DNA from: Vibrio litoralis DSM 17657
GTDB taxonomy: Bacteria; Pseudomonadota; Gammaproteobacteria; Enterobacterales; Vibrionaceae
DNA: 64,000 nt
Direction: 5' to 3'
Assembly: GCF_000426765.1 (NCBI RefSeq)
Contig: NZ_AUFZ01000001.1
Location: 1 to 64,000, forward strand
The position numbers were made by a program, and so were the translations under genes. The stretch's first letter is position 1. Each line of letters begins with the position of its first letter. Positions 45,986-55,439 of this stretch are shown here, in pieces. A model generated the notes under the pieces. The model was not told the DNA's origin. It ran no database searches and saw only the letters and a program-made list of their open reading frames with translations.

Positions 45986-46163
45986 GGGCAGAAAACACTT
46001 CGTAAAGTCATGTTAAGCGAGTTATAGAAGATTAATAAAAGTATCTTGAAACCTTAGTCGTTTGTTAGTTTTCTGCTTCGGCTCACGAAATTGGTTCAAT
46101 ATGAAATAGAACACACAGATAGAGCAGTATACTATAGTGTAAACGTTAATAATTGGAGAAAAG

Positions 46164-47072
46164 ATGAGTAACGAACTTATTCCTAAAAACCAAGGCGAAT
46201 TAGACTTAGTTCCTGTAAAGGAGGGTGAAGTTAACGGTATTAATATGGGGGTACTCTCGGACGGTACTCCTTTTTTGTCCTCTAGGGGTGTAGCTCGACT
46301 TGTCGGTCAAGCTCCCGGCAATATCATTACATTGGTGTCGAAGTGGGATGAAGAGAAAACAAAGCCAAGGGGGGCTAAGATAGCGCAAATATTACGTGAA
46401 CAAGGAGTCGATGACTCGAAGATTCACGTGGAAGTTGTACTAAATGGCGTTAAAACGCACGCTGTGGATGATGCTACATGTTTGGCAATTCTTGAATACT
46501 ATGCCTTTGATTCAACATCCAAAACTCAAGAAATTGCCCAGACAAACTATCGTTTACTTGCGAGACGCTCAATTCGAGAGTTTGTTTACACGAGCCTAGG
46601 GTATGATCCAGACAACTTGGTGCCTCTTGAATGGAAGCATTTCCATGACCGCATGCTTCTAAATGAAGTACCAAGAGGTTACTTCAGCGTTTTCAAGGAA
46701 ATCGCAGATTTAATGGTGTCATCTGTACGTCAAGGGCTAGTGATAGATGACCATGTTGTACCAGATATAAGCGTTGGTGGCGCTTGGGCTAAGTACTGGA
46801 AAGAAAATCAATTTGATAATGTTTATGGTCCAGTAACTAAACACCCGCATGTATATCCTGATTACTTCCCTCAAGCGAAAGCCGGTCCTGTGCCAGTAAA
46901 TATTTACCCACTTGCTGCTTTAGGTGAGTTCAGGACTTGGTTTGAAAACACTTATTTACCTGAGAAATTCCCGACATACATCAAAGGGCAAATACAGAAA
47001 AAGACCATTTCTGTATCTGGCGCAGAGTTACTATTGGAGACAGTTGTTCCAAAAACTCTAACAACGCACTAA
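46164..47072 (+). CDS. KilA-N-like/BstA-like phage-associated protein, candidate abortive-infection factor
   Basis: This 302-residue soluble protein has an N-terminal region with a KilA-N/antirepressor look (residues about 25-60, GVLSDGTPFLSSRGVARLVGQAPGN) and a middle segment TNYRLLARRSIREFVYTSLGYDP. The conserved-looking C-terminal half reads VPRGYFSVFKEIADLMV, VPDISVGGAWAKYWKEN and YPLAALGEFRTWFENTYLPEKFP. This recalls BstA, a prophage-encoded abortive-infection protein. The similarity is from memory and unverified. RBS GGAGA precedes the ATG. It stands alone between repeat-rich sequences with no other phage genes. Confidence 0.6.
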   Translation: MSNELIPKNQGELDLVPVKEGEVNGINMGVLSDGTPFLSSRGVARLVGQAPGNIITLVSKWDEEKTKPRGAKIAQILREQGVDDSKIHVEVVLNGVKTHAVDDATCLAILEYYAFDSTSKTQEIAQTNYRLLARRSIREFVYTSLGYDPDNLVPLEWKHFHDRMLLNEVPRGYFSVFKEIADLMVSSVRQGLVIDDHVVPDISVGGAWAKYWKENQFDNVYGPVTKHPHVYPDYFPQAKAGPVPVNIYPLAALGEFRTWFENTYLPEKFPTYIKGQIQKKTISVSGAELLLETVVPKTLTTH

Positions 47073-47382
47073 ACTAGCAAAAGAGGTCATATTTCTGTAT
47101 GGCCTCTTTGAAAACTAACAGCGTATTAGCAAGAAACTCGGATAAAACCGAATTGATTTTATACACGATCGCTGCTAATCAACTCATTTATTGCCATAAG
47201 ATACTCTAATAACGCTTTTTTAAAAGCATTTAGCCGATCTTATGTGATGGAGAAAGCGAGAATTGGGTTTAGCGAGCCAGTTGTGACAGGGATGCTATCG
47301 GGAGGGGGTTGTTTCATTGGTGTGGGTAAATATAAAGCAGATTCTAACTAGTGCGCACTAATCACAAAGCCCTGTAATCCCG

Positions 47383-47497
47383 TACATGAGCCTAGGCGAA
47401 GAAGATACAGGATCTCCTACCGCCTGTTGAGAAGTCAATCGCGGTAGGAGATCCTGAACTACGCTCCTTCGTCGCTATTTAGGATGACGCAGTGGTG
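47383..47497. repeat. palindromic dispersed repeat, copy 1
   Basis: The core is a perfect 15-bp inverted repeat, AGGATCTCCTACCGC (47409-47423) and GCGGTAGGAGATCCT (47441-47455), within outer arms GCGAAGAAG / CTCCTTCGTCGC. A second copy lies at 53104-53219. The rest of the 47073-47382 gap shows no gene. Confidence 0.82.
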
Positions 47498-47500
47498 GGG

Positions 47501-47535
47501 TCACGAGTCACGAGTCACGAGTCACGAGTCACGAG
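47501..47535. repeat. five tandem copies of a 7-bp unit (TCACGAG)
   Basis: Five perfect copies end 9 bp before the galK stop codon. It is a short-sequence repeat of the kind prone to slippage, but it lies outside the coding frame. Confidence 0.95.
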
Positions 47536-47543
47536 AAATTTTA

Positions 47544-48707
47544 TTAAACCTCCCCCGCTCCATCCATCGCTTTACACACATAAATGGTTTCTTTTAAACC
47601 TGTTTTTTCTTGGTATTGCGCTTCTACGGCTTGCTTCACGGCATCAACGAGTGACGGTGGAACCAGTGAGACTACGCAGCCACCGAAGCCGCCGCCGGTC
47701 ATGCGTACGCCGCCTTGAGTACCGATCACTTCTTTTACAATATCGACGATGGTATCGACTTCTGAGCAGGTGATTTCAAAATCATCACGCATTGAAATAT
47801 GAGATTGCTCCATTAATACTGCAAGGCGCGCCATGTCGTGATTTTTTAGGGCGGTTGCCGCTTCTACCGTGCGGTCATTTTCCGTGATGATATGGCGGGC
47901 ACGCTTAGCAACAACTGGATCAAGATCCGCTTGGCGCTCGATAAACTGCTCAATCGTCACATCACGTAGTGCTTTCACGCCAAAGAACTCGGCGGCGGCT
48001 TCACATTGCTGGCGACGCGTGTTGTATTCGCTATCCACCAAGCCACGTTTTTTATTCGAGTTGATGATCACAATCGCCATATCTTCTGGCATTGAAACTG
48101 CTTGAGTTTCCAATGAGCGGCAATCAATTAATAGTGAATGGTTACGTTGCCCTTCGGCAGAAATGAGCTGATCCATAATGCCGCAGTTACAGCCGACAAA
48201 TTGGTTTTCTGCTTGCTGACCGTTGAGTGCAATCTCTTGTTGAGAAATCTCTAGGCCATAAAGCACTTTGAATGTTTGTCCGATCACCACTTCTAGCGCG
48301 GCAGATGAGCTCAGCCCAGCCCCTTGAGGCACGTTGCCGCTGACCGAAATATCGGCACCTTTAAATTGATAGCCACGCTTTTGTAGGCAATCAATCACAC
48401 CACGAATGTAGTTAACCCACATGACGTCTTTATCAAACTCAAGCGGTTGTGAAATATCGAACTCATTCACTTCATTGTCATAATCAACCGCAATTACGCG
48501 CACGATGTTGTCATCACGTTTAGCGGCTGCAACAACAGTTTGATAATCAATCGCGCAAGGTAGTACAAAGCCATCGTTGTAGTCGGTATGTTCACCAATA
48601 AGGTTTACACGCCCCGGCGCTTGGATGATGTGTTTGGCGGCGTAGCCTAGTACGGTTTCAAACGCATTAGATACCGCTTGGATAAGTTGAGTGGTTCTTT
48701 CGGTCAT
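47544..48707 (-). CDS. galK: galactokinase
   Basis: This 387-residue GHMP kinase phosphorylates galactose at C1 in the Leloir pathway. Signature [23 protein letters not shown] near residue 30, ATP loop [15 protein letters not shown], and C-terminal [13 protein letters not shown]. It is the third gene of galETK, separated from galT by 108 bp. Length and motifs are normal. Confidence 0.96.
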   Translation of the reverse strand: MTERTTQLIQAVSNAFETVLGYAAKHIIQAPGRVNLIGEHTDYNDGFVLPCAIDYQTVVAAAKRDDNIVRVIAVDYDNEVNEFDISQPLEFDKDVMWVNYIRGVIDCLQKRGYQFKGADISVSGNVPQGAGLSSSAALEVVIGQTFKVLYGLEISQQEIALNGQQAENQFVGCNCGIMDQLISAEGQRNHSLLIDCRSLETQAVSMPEDMAIVIINSNKKRGLVDSEYNTRRQQCEAAAEFFGVKALRDVTIEQFIERQADLDPVVAKRARHIITENDRTVEAATALKNHDMARLAVLMEQSHISMRDDFEITCSEVDTIVDIVKEVIGTQGGVRMTGGGFGGCVVSLVPPSLVDAVKQAVEAQYQEKTGLKETIYVCKAMDGAGEV

Positions 48708-48815
48708 AATAAAGCCCTAAATCGTTTCTTGTGGCTAGGAATCTCGTAACTCGGATCCAGCCTTTAAATATTGCGCTCAAACCTCGAGTAACGAGAGCCG
48801 AGCATCCTAAATTCG

Positions 48816-49907
48816 TTATTCTTTATAATGCTTATCGCTCAAGGCTCGTAGGCGCTCAGCGGCTTGCTCGGCGGTTAGATCGCGTTGGCTTTCGGCTAGC
48901 ATTTCATAACCGACCATGAATTTTCTTACCGTAGCGGAGCGCAGCAACGGCGGATAAAACAGCGCATGCAGTTGCCAATGTTCGGTTGAGGGTTCGTGTT
49001 GATTGTCATCTTCAACTTTTTCATTTTCAACCTTGCTATTTTCAAAAAAAGGCGCGTAATGCCAGCCCATTGAATACGGGAATGAGCATTGGAATAAATT
49101 ATCGTAACGGCTGGTGAGCTTTTTAATCGCTAGCGCTAAATCATCACGCTGTGCATCGGTTAATTCACTCATGCGGCGAATGTGGGTTTTCGGCAGTAAC
49201 ATGGTTTCAAATGGCCACGCCGCCCAATATGGCACTACGGCAATCCAGTGCTCGGTTTCGACGACGGTACGCGCGCCATCTTTTAATTCTGACTGCACGT
49301 AATCAACCAATAAATTCGAGCCGTATTGTTGATAGTAATCGCGTAGATGTTTGTCTTTACGCTCGATCTCATTGGGTAAGAAACTATTGGCCCAGATTTG
49401 CCCGTGCGGGTGCGGCTGAGAGCACCCCATCGCCTCGCCTTTATTTTCAAACGCTTGTACCCACAGGTACTCTTTACCGAGTTCCTCTATTTGCTCATTC
49501 CAGGTATCAATCACATTGCGAATTTGATTGAGTGGTAGCTCTGGCAACGTTTTGCTGTGATCAGGCGAGAAGCAAATCACTCGACTTAAACCGCGCACGC
49601 CTTGAGTTTTAAATAGCGGATTAGCCGATTGTGGCGCATCCGGTGAATCAGGCATTAACGCGGCAAAGTCATTTTGAAACACATAAGTGCCTTGATAATT
49701 CGGGTTCACATCACCGGATATACGCGTGTTAGTTGGGCATAAAAAGCAGCCCTCATCGTAAGGCTTAATGCTATCGATAACGGGCTTTTCATCTTGACCA
49801 CTCCACGGACGTTTGGCGCGGTGTGGCGAGACTAAAATCCACTGTCCAGTCAGCGGGTTGTAACGGCGGTGTGGATGATCAACGGGGTTAAATTCTATCT
49901 TGGACAT
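48816..49907 (-). CDS. galT: galactose-1-phosphate uridylyltransferase
   Basis: This 363-residue HIT-superfamily enzyme exchanges UMP between UDP-glucose and galactose-1-phosphate. Active-site His motif [13 protein letters not shown]; zinc-site region [25 protein letters not shown] and CFLCP. A Glu/Asn-rich insert ([23 protein letters not shown], around residue 275) is longer than usual. It lies between galE (8 bp) and galK. Confidence 0.96.
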   Translation of the reverse strand: MSKIEFNPVDHPHRRYNPLTGQWILVSPHRAKRPWSGQDEKPVIDSIKPYDEGCFLCPTNTRISGDVNPNYQGTYVFQNDFAALMPDSPDAPQSANPLFKTQGVRGLSRVICFSPDHSKTLPELPLNQIRNVIDTWNEQIEELGKEYLWVQAFENKGEAMGCSQPHPHGQIWANSFLPNEIERKDKHLRDYYQQYGSNLLVDYVQSELKDGARTVVETEHWIAVVPYWAAWPFETMLLPKTHIRRMSELTDAQRDDLALAIKKLTSRYDNLFQCSFPYSMGWHYAPFFENSKVENEKVEDDNQHEPSTEHWQLHALFYPPLLRSATVRKFMVGYEMLAESQRDLTAEQAAERLRALSDKHYKE

Positions 49908-49915
49908 CTTCTTTC

Positions 49916-50941
49916 CTATTTCTCTAATTCGTCATAACCTTGCGGGTTGTTAGACTGCCAATGCCATGTATCGGCGCTCATTTGGGCGATATCACGGGTC
50001 GCTTTCCAACCTAAATCTTGTTCTGCTTTAGCGGTGCTTGCCCAGCATTCAGCAATATCTCCAGCTCGACGCGGATGAATTTCATAAGCCACCGGATGCC
50101 CACATGCTGCCGAAAATGCGTTAACCATATCGAGTACACTGCTGCCTTTTCCTGTGCCTAGGTTGTAAATATGTAAGCCTGATTTATTAGTTAAGGCATT
50201 AAGCGCGGCAAGGTGGCCATCGGCTAAGTCCATCACATGAATATAGTCCCGAACGCCGGTGCCGTCTGGTGTTGGGTAGTCATCACCAAACACCGCCAGT
50301 TTGTCACGACGACCGACTGCAACTTGTGCGATAAATGGCATTAGGTTATTCGGAATACCTTGTGGATCTTCACCCAGAGTGCCGGAAGGATGCGCACCAA
50401 CAGGGTTGAAGTAACGCAATAGCGTAATGCTCCAATCGTCTTCTGCGGTAAACAAATCACTCAAGCATTGTTCAACAATATATTTGCTGCGGCCGTAAGG
50501 GTTTGTGGTAGCTCCGGTTGGAGAGTCTTCGGTAATGGGTACTTGTTGTGGGTCGCCATACACGGTAGCAGATGAGCTAAAAATGATGTTCTTCACGCCC
50601 GCTTTGCGCATGCTTCGCGCCAACACTAAAGATCCGTTGACGTTGTTATCGTAATATTCCAATGGCTTGGCAACTGACTCCCCGACCGCTTTTAAGCCCG
50701 CAAAGTGGATCACGGCATCGATTTGATGCTGAGCAAAAATAGAATCAAGAAACGCTTCATCACGCACATCGCCTAAATGAAAACTCGGACGCTGCCCGGT
50801 TAAGGCTTCAATACGGTTCAGAACCAGCGCTTTACTATTGGATAAGTTATCCATCACCACTGGTGTGTGGCCATTTTCGATTAACTGAACACAAGTATGG
50901 CTGCCGATATAGCCCAAACCACCTGTCACTAATACTTTCAT
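49916..50941 (-). CDS. galE: UDP-glucose 4-epimerase
   Basis: This 341-residue short-chain dehydrogenase interconverts UDP-galactose and UDP-glucose. Rossmann motif [11 protein letters not shown], active-site SSSATVYG and YGRSKYIVE (Tyr-x3-Lys), and [11 protein letters not shown]. It is the first gene of the gal operon, with operator-like sites upstream at 50984 and 51074. Confidence 0.97.
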   Translation of the reverse strand: MKVLVTGGLGYIGSHTCVQLIENGHTPVVMDNLSNSKALVLNRIEALTGQRPSFHLGDVRDEAFLDSIFAQHQIDAVIHFAGLKAVGESVAKPLEYYDNNVNGSLVLARSMRKAGVKNIIFSSSATVYGDPQQVPITEDSPTGATTNPYGRSKYIVEQCLSDLFTAEDDWSITLLRYFNPVGAHPSGTLGEDPQGIPNNLMPFIAQVAVGRRDKLAVFGDDYPTPDGTGVRDYIHVMDLADGHLAALNALTNKSGLHIYNLGTGKGSSVLDMVNAFSAACGHPVAYEIHPRRAGDIAECWASTAKAEQDLGWKATRDIAQMSADTWHWQSNNPQGYDELEK

Positions 50942-50983
50942 TTATGCCTCCATGAGTGCTGCGTAATAGGTATCTCTTAAATA

Positions 50984-50999
50984 AAGAAAACGATTACAA
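50984..50999 (-). promoter_or_regulatory. second, degenerate GalR-like operator
   Basis: AAGAAAACGATTACAA keeps the central AAnCGnTTnC of the operator but loses the outer bases. It is 90 bp closer to galE than the perfect site, so a two-operator repression loop is possible. Confidence 0.4.
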
Positions 51000-51073
51000 C
51001 AACGCTAGACCATTTTTGATTGACGTTATATTAGCAAGTGTCGAAGGTTCGATTCTGTGATCCAACACAAAAA

Positions 51074-51089
51074 GTGAAAACGTTTACAC
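51074..51089 (-). promoter_or_regulatory. GalR/GalS-type operator upstream of galE
   Basis: GTGAAAACGTTTACAC fits the GTGnAAnCGnTTnCAC consensus at every fixed position. It is centred about 140 bp upstream of the galE ATG. Confidence 0.7.
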
Positions 51090-51121
51090 AAAATGCAGCA
51101 ATTCAAGATAGAGAACATAAA

Positions 51122-51190
51122 AAAGTTATACCTATTCTTAAGCAAACCGCATAGGGCAACAGGTGTCATAAAAATAAAAGCAGGTAAAGG
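51122..51190 (+). repeat. dispersed repeat, copy 2 (galE upstream)
   Basis: It matches 45675-45745 (AAAGTTATACC, ATTCTT, AGCAAA, GCATAGGGCAAC, GGTGT). It is followed by about 130 bp that reads as an open frame tail (LWIHFFEILIRILRGLQLGL) of no recognised family, then a terminator. The remainder of the 50942-51678 gap shows no other gene. Confidence 0.65.
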
Positions 51191-51326
51191 ACAACATATC
51201 GCCCACCCATACCCTACTGTGGATCCACTTTTTTGAAATCTTGATTCGTATTCTGCGTGGCTTACAACTCGGGCTCGGCATTGCCGATGAAACCAAAGAC
51301 GCCATGAAACACAATGGTCAAAATAA

Positions 51327-51354
51327 AAACGTGCCAAATATGTGGCACGTTTTT
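51327..51354. terminator. hairpin terminator paired with repeat copy 2
   Basis: AAAACGTGCCA-AATATG-TGGCACGTTTTT, nearly identical to the terminator at 45960. Confidence 0.78.
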
Positions 51355-51678
51355 AGATATTTCTGAATATTCAACACTTAGCACCAACGGAGAAATTTTA
51401 GTAAGTTACGTGAATTATCGGCTGTTTATTTTTTATTATTTCAATTTTATTTTAAATGAGTGCTTTACAAAAGAGACAAAATGAACAAGAATGGCCTTGC
51501 TCTGTTGTTCAGAGTTATTAAATGAAATATACAGTTGTAAAAGCAAAGCCCTCAGAATTCCTTCGTTATTGTCGTTGTCCTCAGTGTTTCCCTTAGCTTC
51601 GTAAATACATTAAATAATTCCAGCTCTTAGCGCATCGCATTTCGCGATTAATTTTTTATTTTATATAAGGGACACAAC

Positions 51679-51891
51679 ATGTCTAACAAAACAAACGGCG
51701 TAGTAAAATGGTTTAACGAAGAGAAAGGTTTTGGTTTTCTAACTCAAAACGACGGCGGCGCTGACGTATTCGTTCACTTCCGTGCAATCGCTTCTGAAGG
51801 TTTCAAGACTCTTACTGAAGGCCAAGCTGTGTCTTTCGAAGTAGAGCAAGGCCAAAAAGGTCTTCAAGCTGCAAACGTTGTACCTGCATAA
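51679..51891 (+). CDS. cold-shock protein (CspA family)
   Basis: This 70-residue single cold-shock domain is an RNA chaperone. RNP1 KGFGFL and RNP2 VFVHFRAI are intact, with the start [14 protein letters not shown] and end [13 protein letters not shown] typical. RBS AAGGGAC precedes the ATG. About 300 bp of non-coding DNA upstream could hold a long thermosensing leader, but no defined cold box was identified. Which CspA paralogue it is cannot be stated. Confidence 0.95.
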   Translation: MSNKTNGVVKWFNEEKGFGFLTQNDGGADVFVHFRAIASEGFKTLTEGQAVSFEVEQGQKGLQAANVVPA

Positions 51892-51904
51892 GATTTAAAG
51901 CTGG

Positions 51905-51928
51905 CGCAGGTGGTAATACCACTTGCGT
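51905..51928 (+). terminator. hairpin downstream of the csp gene
   Basis: CGCAGGTGG-TAATA-CCACTTGCG forms a 9-bp stem with one G-T pair, 13 bp after the stop. It is followed by a C/T-rich stretch rather than a pure T-run, so termination may be partial. Confidence 0.55.
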
Positions 51929-52122
51929 CGCTTACTCCTCTTTAGAACACTTATTTATAACTCCCCACGAAAATATCCAACATTCCCCAGTACTTTTGTA
52001 TTTGTCGTTACGTTTCTTATTTACTTCGTTTTATAAATAAAATTATTAATATCTATCAACAGTAGTATCTCTAAAATACTGCTCGCTTCGTTATATGTAA
52101 CGAAAATAAATAAGGATTAACT

Positions 52123-52197
52123 ATGTCTAGAACAACTGGTCGTAAACATTTTTGGTTTCAACAACAAAAGAAAAAAACAATGATAAAAAAGAAATAG
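52123..52197 (+). CDS. 24-residue basic microprotein ORF
   Basis: The frame encodes MSRTTGRKHFWFQQQKKKTM plus IKKK. It has a good Shine-Dalgarno (AAGGA at 52112-52116, 6 nt before ATG) and is followed 7 nt later by another small ORF with its own Shine-Dalgarno. The peptide is strongly basic (Lys/Arg about 40%) with no membrane segment. I do not recognise it. It may be part of the csp transcript. Confidence 0.45.
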   Translation: MSRTTGRKHFWFQQQKKKTMIKKK

Positions 52198-52204
52198 GAA
52201 TAGA

Positions 52205-52414
52205 ATGAAAATAACGTTTAATCTCTTTAAAGATAATCTCTCTTGGAATGGTATTATTCACCAACTTAATTGTGATATTTTAATGCGCCACGTTTTAGTG
52301 AACGGAAATGTGGATGATATGAATATGACGTTTTCGTATTGCGAAACCACGCAAACAGGCAGCATTACTGATCAACATGATTGTGTCATCGGTGATTTTA
52401 GTGTTTTGGCTTAG
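52205..52414 (+). CDS. small hypothetical protein downstream of csp
   Basis: This 69-residue soluble protein (MKITFNLFKDNLSWNGIIHQ..., DDMNMTFSYCETTQTGS) has an AGGA site before its ATG. It has no signal peptide, no recognised domain and two or three Cys. It lies 7 nt after the 24-residue ORF on the same strand, so co-expression is likely. Confidence 0.55.
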   Translation: MKITFNLFKDNLSWNGIIHQLNCDILMRHVLVNGNVDDMNMTFSYCETTQTGSITDQHDCVIGDFSVLA

Positions 52415-52440
52415 CTAATCTCTTAAGGGTTGGACGTTTG

Positions 52441-52917
52441 TTATAACCGTCTTTCCATACGTAAAAGCCCCCAAACCTCACCATCGAAAGAACGAGAGCC
52501 ATTTTCATGCGATGTCACGGTAAAACCAAGCGATTCATAGCAATTTCTCGCAACTATGTTTCGTTCAAACACAGCCAATGATAGTAAGCTAGCGCTATAT
52601 TGTTCTTTTGCTAGATCGATTAACTGACTAAGCATTAGCTTTGAAATGCCCTTTCCACGAAAGCTGTCTGAAACAAATACGCGGCAAACTCTAAAGTGCG
52701 CCTCTGAAACTTTAAATAGTTCAACATAACCAGCACTCTGACCTGAAACAACGAAGATATAGGGAAACACTTGCGCTTGAGAACAGTGTTTAGAAATTTG
52801 CACTGAATCCAATGGAAACTCAAAGTTTGGACCACCCCATTGATAATTCAATTTATCCGAGTCAATCCAACCGATAAGCTGGTCATAGTCTTCCTTTTCA
52901 AATGCTATAAGTTCCAT
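52441..52917 (-). CDS. GNAT-family N-acetyltransferase
   Basis: This 158-residue acetyltransferase of unknown substrate uses acetyl-CoA. Motif A is clear: CRVFVSDSFRGKGISKLMLSQLIDLAKE. Motif B/C: LSLAVFERNIVARNCYESLGF. It stands alone, convergent with the small ORFs. Confidence 0.88.
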   Translation of the reverse strand: MELIAFEKEDYDQLIGWIDSDKLNYQWGGPNFEFPLDSVQISKHCSQAQVFPYIFVVSGQSAGYVELFKVSEAHFRVCRVFVSDSFRGKGISKLMLSQLIDLAKEQYSASLLSLAVFERNIVARNCYESLGFTVTSHENGSRSFDGEVWGLLRMERRL

Positions 52918-53103
52918 TTTCTCTCTAAGGTTATAACAATTTAATAAATAGAAACCTCGTATAGTTCATCAAAGCCAACTCATGATGAAGAACTGCAGAT
53001 TTACTCCGAATCTAAAACTAACTGTAAACCAGAACTATATCTTGGATTCATATCTCACTTTCAAAGTGCGTAGAAATAAATTAGCCTCCCCTAGCGTCAT
53101 GCT

Positions 53104-53219
53104 CTACATGAGCCTAGGCGAAGAAGATACGGAATCTCCTACCACGTGTTGATAAGTCAATCGCGGTAGGAGATCCTGAACTACGCTCCTTCGTCGCTAT
53201 TCAGGATGACCCTGTGGTG
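53104..53219. repeat. palindromic dispersed repeat, copy 2
   Basis: It matches 47383-47497 at roughly 90%, including GTCAATCGCGGTAGGAGATC and CTACGCTCCTTCGTCGCTAT. One arm of the central palindrome carries changes. The adjoining 52918-53103 shows no gene. Confidence 0.8.
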
Positions 53220-53255
53220 AGAAATGAATCACCAAACATTTATCCACACACAACA

Positions 53256-53283
53256 AAAAGCTCGACACAAAATGCCGAGCTTC
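53256..53283 (-). terminator. terminator of cpdB
   Basis: On the minus strand AAGCTCGGCA...TCGAGCTTTTTG forms a 7-bp stem plus T-run, 33 bp after the cpdB stop. Confidence 0.78.
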
Positions 53284-53315
53284 ATTGTTATCACTCTACG
53301 ATTTAAGTTTGATTA

Positions 53316-55277
53316 TTACTTTTTCAGATCAATCTGATACACCGCAAAACCCACATCATCTTTGCCGACTTTTTTCATTGGATATTGCGCTTTATCTGCA
53401 ATGAACTTCTCTGCAAGATCGCTTGGTGAGGTTTCAAACTGCACTTTTAAATCCACTTGAGTATTAATCGGTGCAAATGACCAGTTGTTATCCGCGCTTG
53501 GCGTCACTTCACCTTTCTCTTTACTGATGCGAGAGATGTAGTCTGCCAAGATAGTGCGGTTTTCATCTGGTGAATCAAAAGCTACGTGGTCTGCACCGGT
53601 ACCGGCGAACGTGCCGCTGTAAGCGCGGTAGTTATTGGTTGCCACAATAAAGGTTTGCTTCGGCTTAATTGGTTCACCTTGGTAGGTTAACCCCACAATG
53701 CGGTGCGAATCTTTATTGATAAGCTTACAATTGGCATCGTATCGAGCGGGTTTGGTGATGTCGATTTGGTAGTTCACGCCATCGATCACATCAAAGTTAT
53801 AAGTGCGGAATTCATCCCAGTTAATTAAAGACTGAACCTTATCGCTGTTTGGATCAATTTGATTGAACTGGCCTGCTGAGCATTCCAACCATTCTTGCAC
53901 TTCTGCACCCGATACTTTCATCGCCACTAGTGTATTTGCGTAGAGGTATAAATCGGCCGCATTACGGAAAGTTAATTGGCCAGATTCCACTTCGGTAAAG
54001 TTTGAAGGATCGTTTTTACGACCGCCCGCTTTAAATGGTGCTGCGGCGGCAAGTACTGGTAAACCATCTAAATTTGGATCGCCTTGAATAAAGCGTTCGA
54101 CGTAATCTTTCTGCGCGAGGTTAACAATTTGAACGGTAGGATCGTCTTGCACTAATGACAAGAAGCTATACATCACGTCATTTGCTTTACCGATAGGCTG
54201 ATTGACAAACTTACGAGTCGCTTGGTGATCTTGGTCTATCGCATGCTTCACTTCAGGGTCTTCTGCTACCAACGATTTTTGCTTATTGGCATCATAAATT
54301 GGACGAGCGACAGCGGTTCCATCGGCAACCGCCCATTTACCGTCTTTTTGTTCTAACTCTAAATCAATCACACCAACGTGACTCCCCCAACGGCCTGGCA
54401 TCACAGATGGAACGCCATTGATGGTACCTTTTTTGATATCCGCGCCATCGACATTCGAGAAGTCTTTGCTTGGGAAAACCGCGTGTGAGTGACCAAAAGT
54501 AATCGCATCAATCCCTTCAACTTGCGTTAGGTAGTAAACCGAGTTTTCCGCGCCTTGTTGGTATTTCTCAGTTGAGATACCGGAGTGCGGGATCGCAACA
54601 ATGACATCAGCACCTTCAGCTCTCATCTTAGGAATGAAGGCTTCGGCGGTTTTTTTAATATCGTTAACTTGAACTTTGCCAGTTAGATTTTTCTTATCCC
54701 ATACCATGATTTGTGGCGGTACAAAACCAATGTACCCCACTTTGATGTCATGTGATTGACCATCAGTATCTTTAAATTGGTAGCCCTTAATCACGTAAGG
54801 GTTGAAATAGTTTTTACCGGATTTTGCGTCGACAATATTGGCATTTACATAAGGAAATTTTGCGTCATTGGTCGCTTCGGCAAGAAAGTCTAAACCGTAG
54901 TTAAATTCATGGTTACCGAAGTTCGCCACATCATAATTAAGTAGATTCATCGCTTTATAAGCGGGATGGACCTCACCAGATTCTAACCCTTTGGCCGCGA
55001 CATAATCGCCCATTGGACTACCTTGGATTAAGTCACCGTTATCGATCAATACGCTATTGCTTACTTCCCCACGCGCTTGCTTGACGACAGTGGCGGCACG
55101 CACTAAACCAATTTGGTTGGATGGCTTATCTTTGTAGTAGTCGTAGTCCATGATATTGGCGTGAATATCGGTGGTTTCGACTACGCGAAGTTTGATGGTA
55201 TCGGCAAAGGCAGGGTTAGCTATGCTGATCATCCCGACCAGAACAGAAAGCGAAATAGGGTGACGAACAAAATTCAT
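53316..55277 (-). CDS. cpdB: 2',3'-cyclic-nucleotide 2'-phosphodiesterase/3'-nucleotidase
   Basis: This 653-residue periplasmic enzyme has an N-terminal signal peptide ([15 protein letters not shown]). The metallophosphatase domain shows [40 protein letters not shown] and [10 protein letters not shown]. The C-terminal 5'-nucleotidase domain follows, with [14 protein letters not shown] and [17 protein letters not shown]. It allows use of external cyclic nucleotides and 3'-nucleotides. Monocistronic, with its own terminator. Confidence 0.95.
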   Translation of the reverse strand: MNFVRHPISLSVLVGMISIANPAFADTIKLRVVETTDIHANIMDYDYYKDKPSNQIGLVRAATVVKQARGEVSNSVLIDNGDLIQGSPMGDYVAAKGLESGEVHPAYKAMNLLNYDVANFGNHEFNYGLDFLAEATNDAKFPYVNANIVDAKSGKNYFNPYVIKGYQFKDTDGQSHDIKVGYIGFVPPQIMVWDKKNLTGKVQVNDIKKTAEAFIPKMRAEGADVIVAIPHSGISTEKYQQGAENSVYYLTQVEGIDAITFGHSHAVFPSKDFSNVDGADIKKGTINGVPSVMPGRWGSHVGVIDLELEQKDGKWAVADGTAVARPIYDANKQKSLVAEDPEVKHAIDQDHQATRKFVNQPIGKANDVMYSFLSLVQDDPTVQIVNLAQKDYVERFIQGDPNLDGLPVLAAAAPFKAGGRKNDPSNFTEVESGQLTFRNAADLYLYANTLVAMKVSGAEVQEWLECSAGQFNQIDPNSDKVQSLINWDEFRTYNFDVIDGVNYQIDITKPARYDANCKLINKDSHRIVGLTYQGEPIKPKQTFIVATNNYRAYSGTFAGTGADHVAFDSPDENRTILADYISRISKEKGEVTPSADNNWSFAPINTQVDLKVQFETSPSDLAEKFIADKAQYPMKKVGKDDVGFAVYQIDLKK

Positions 55278-55439
55278 GAAACACTCCGGTGTGAATTTTT
55301 TAATAATAAGAGTTGTTAGTTAACAGTGTTGAGCGACTTATCAATCAGGCGCAATAATATGATCACTTCAATTAAAAATATGTGACAGAAAACAAGTTTA
55401 TACCTGCAATTTAGCTCTTACTTGATTTATACCTTACGA

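Noticed and set aside
46040..46075. Sequence TAGTCGTTTGTTAG resembling the attC/IS110 junction at 1180
   Set aside because: The 13-bp identity is within what chance allows in 64 kb and no second attC half or IS end is visible.
51056..51075. Possible CRP site upstream of galE (TGTGATCCAAC)
   Set aside because: Only one half-site matches; the second half (TCACA) is absent at the required spacing.
51026..51337. 103-codon minus-strand open frame upstream of galE
   Set aside because: It spans the GalR operator and the dispersed repeat; the translated product is low-complexity and Cys-rich with no family resemblance.
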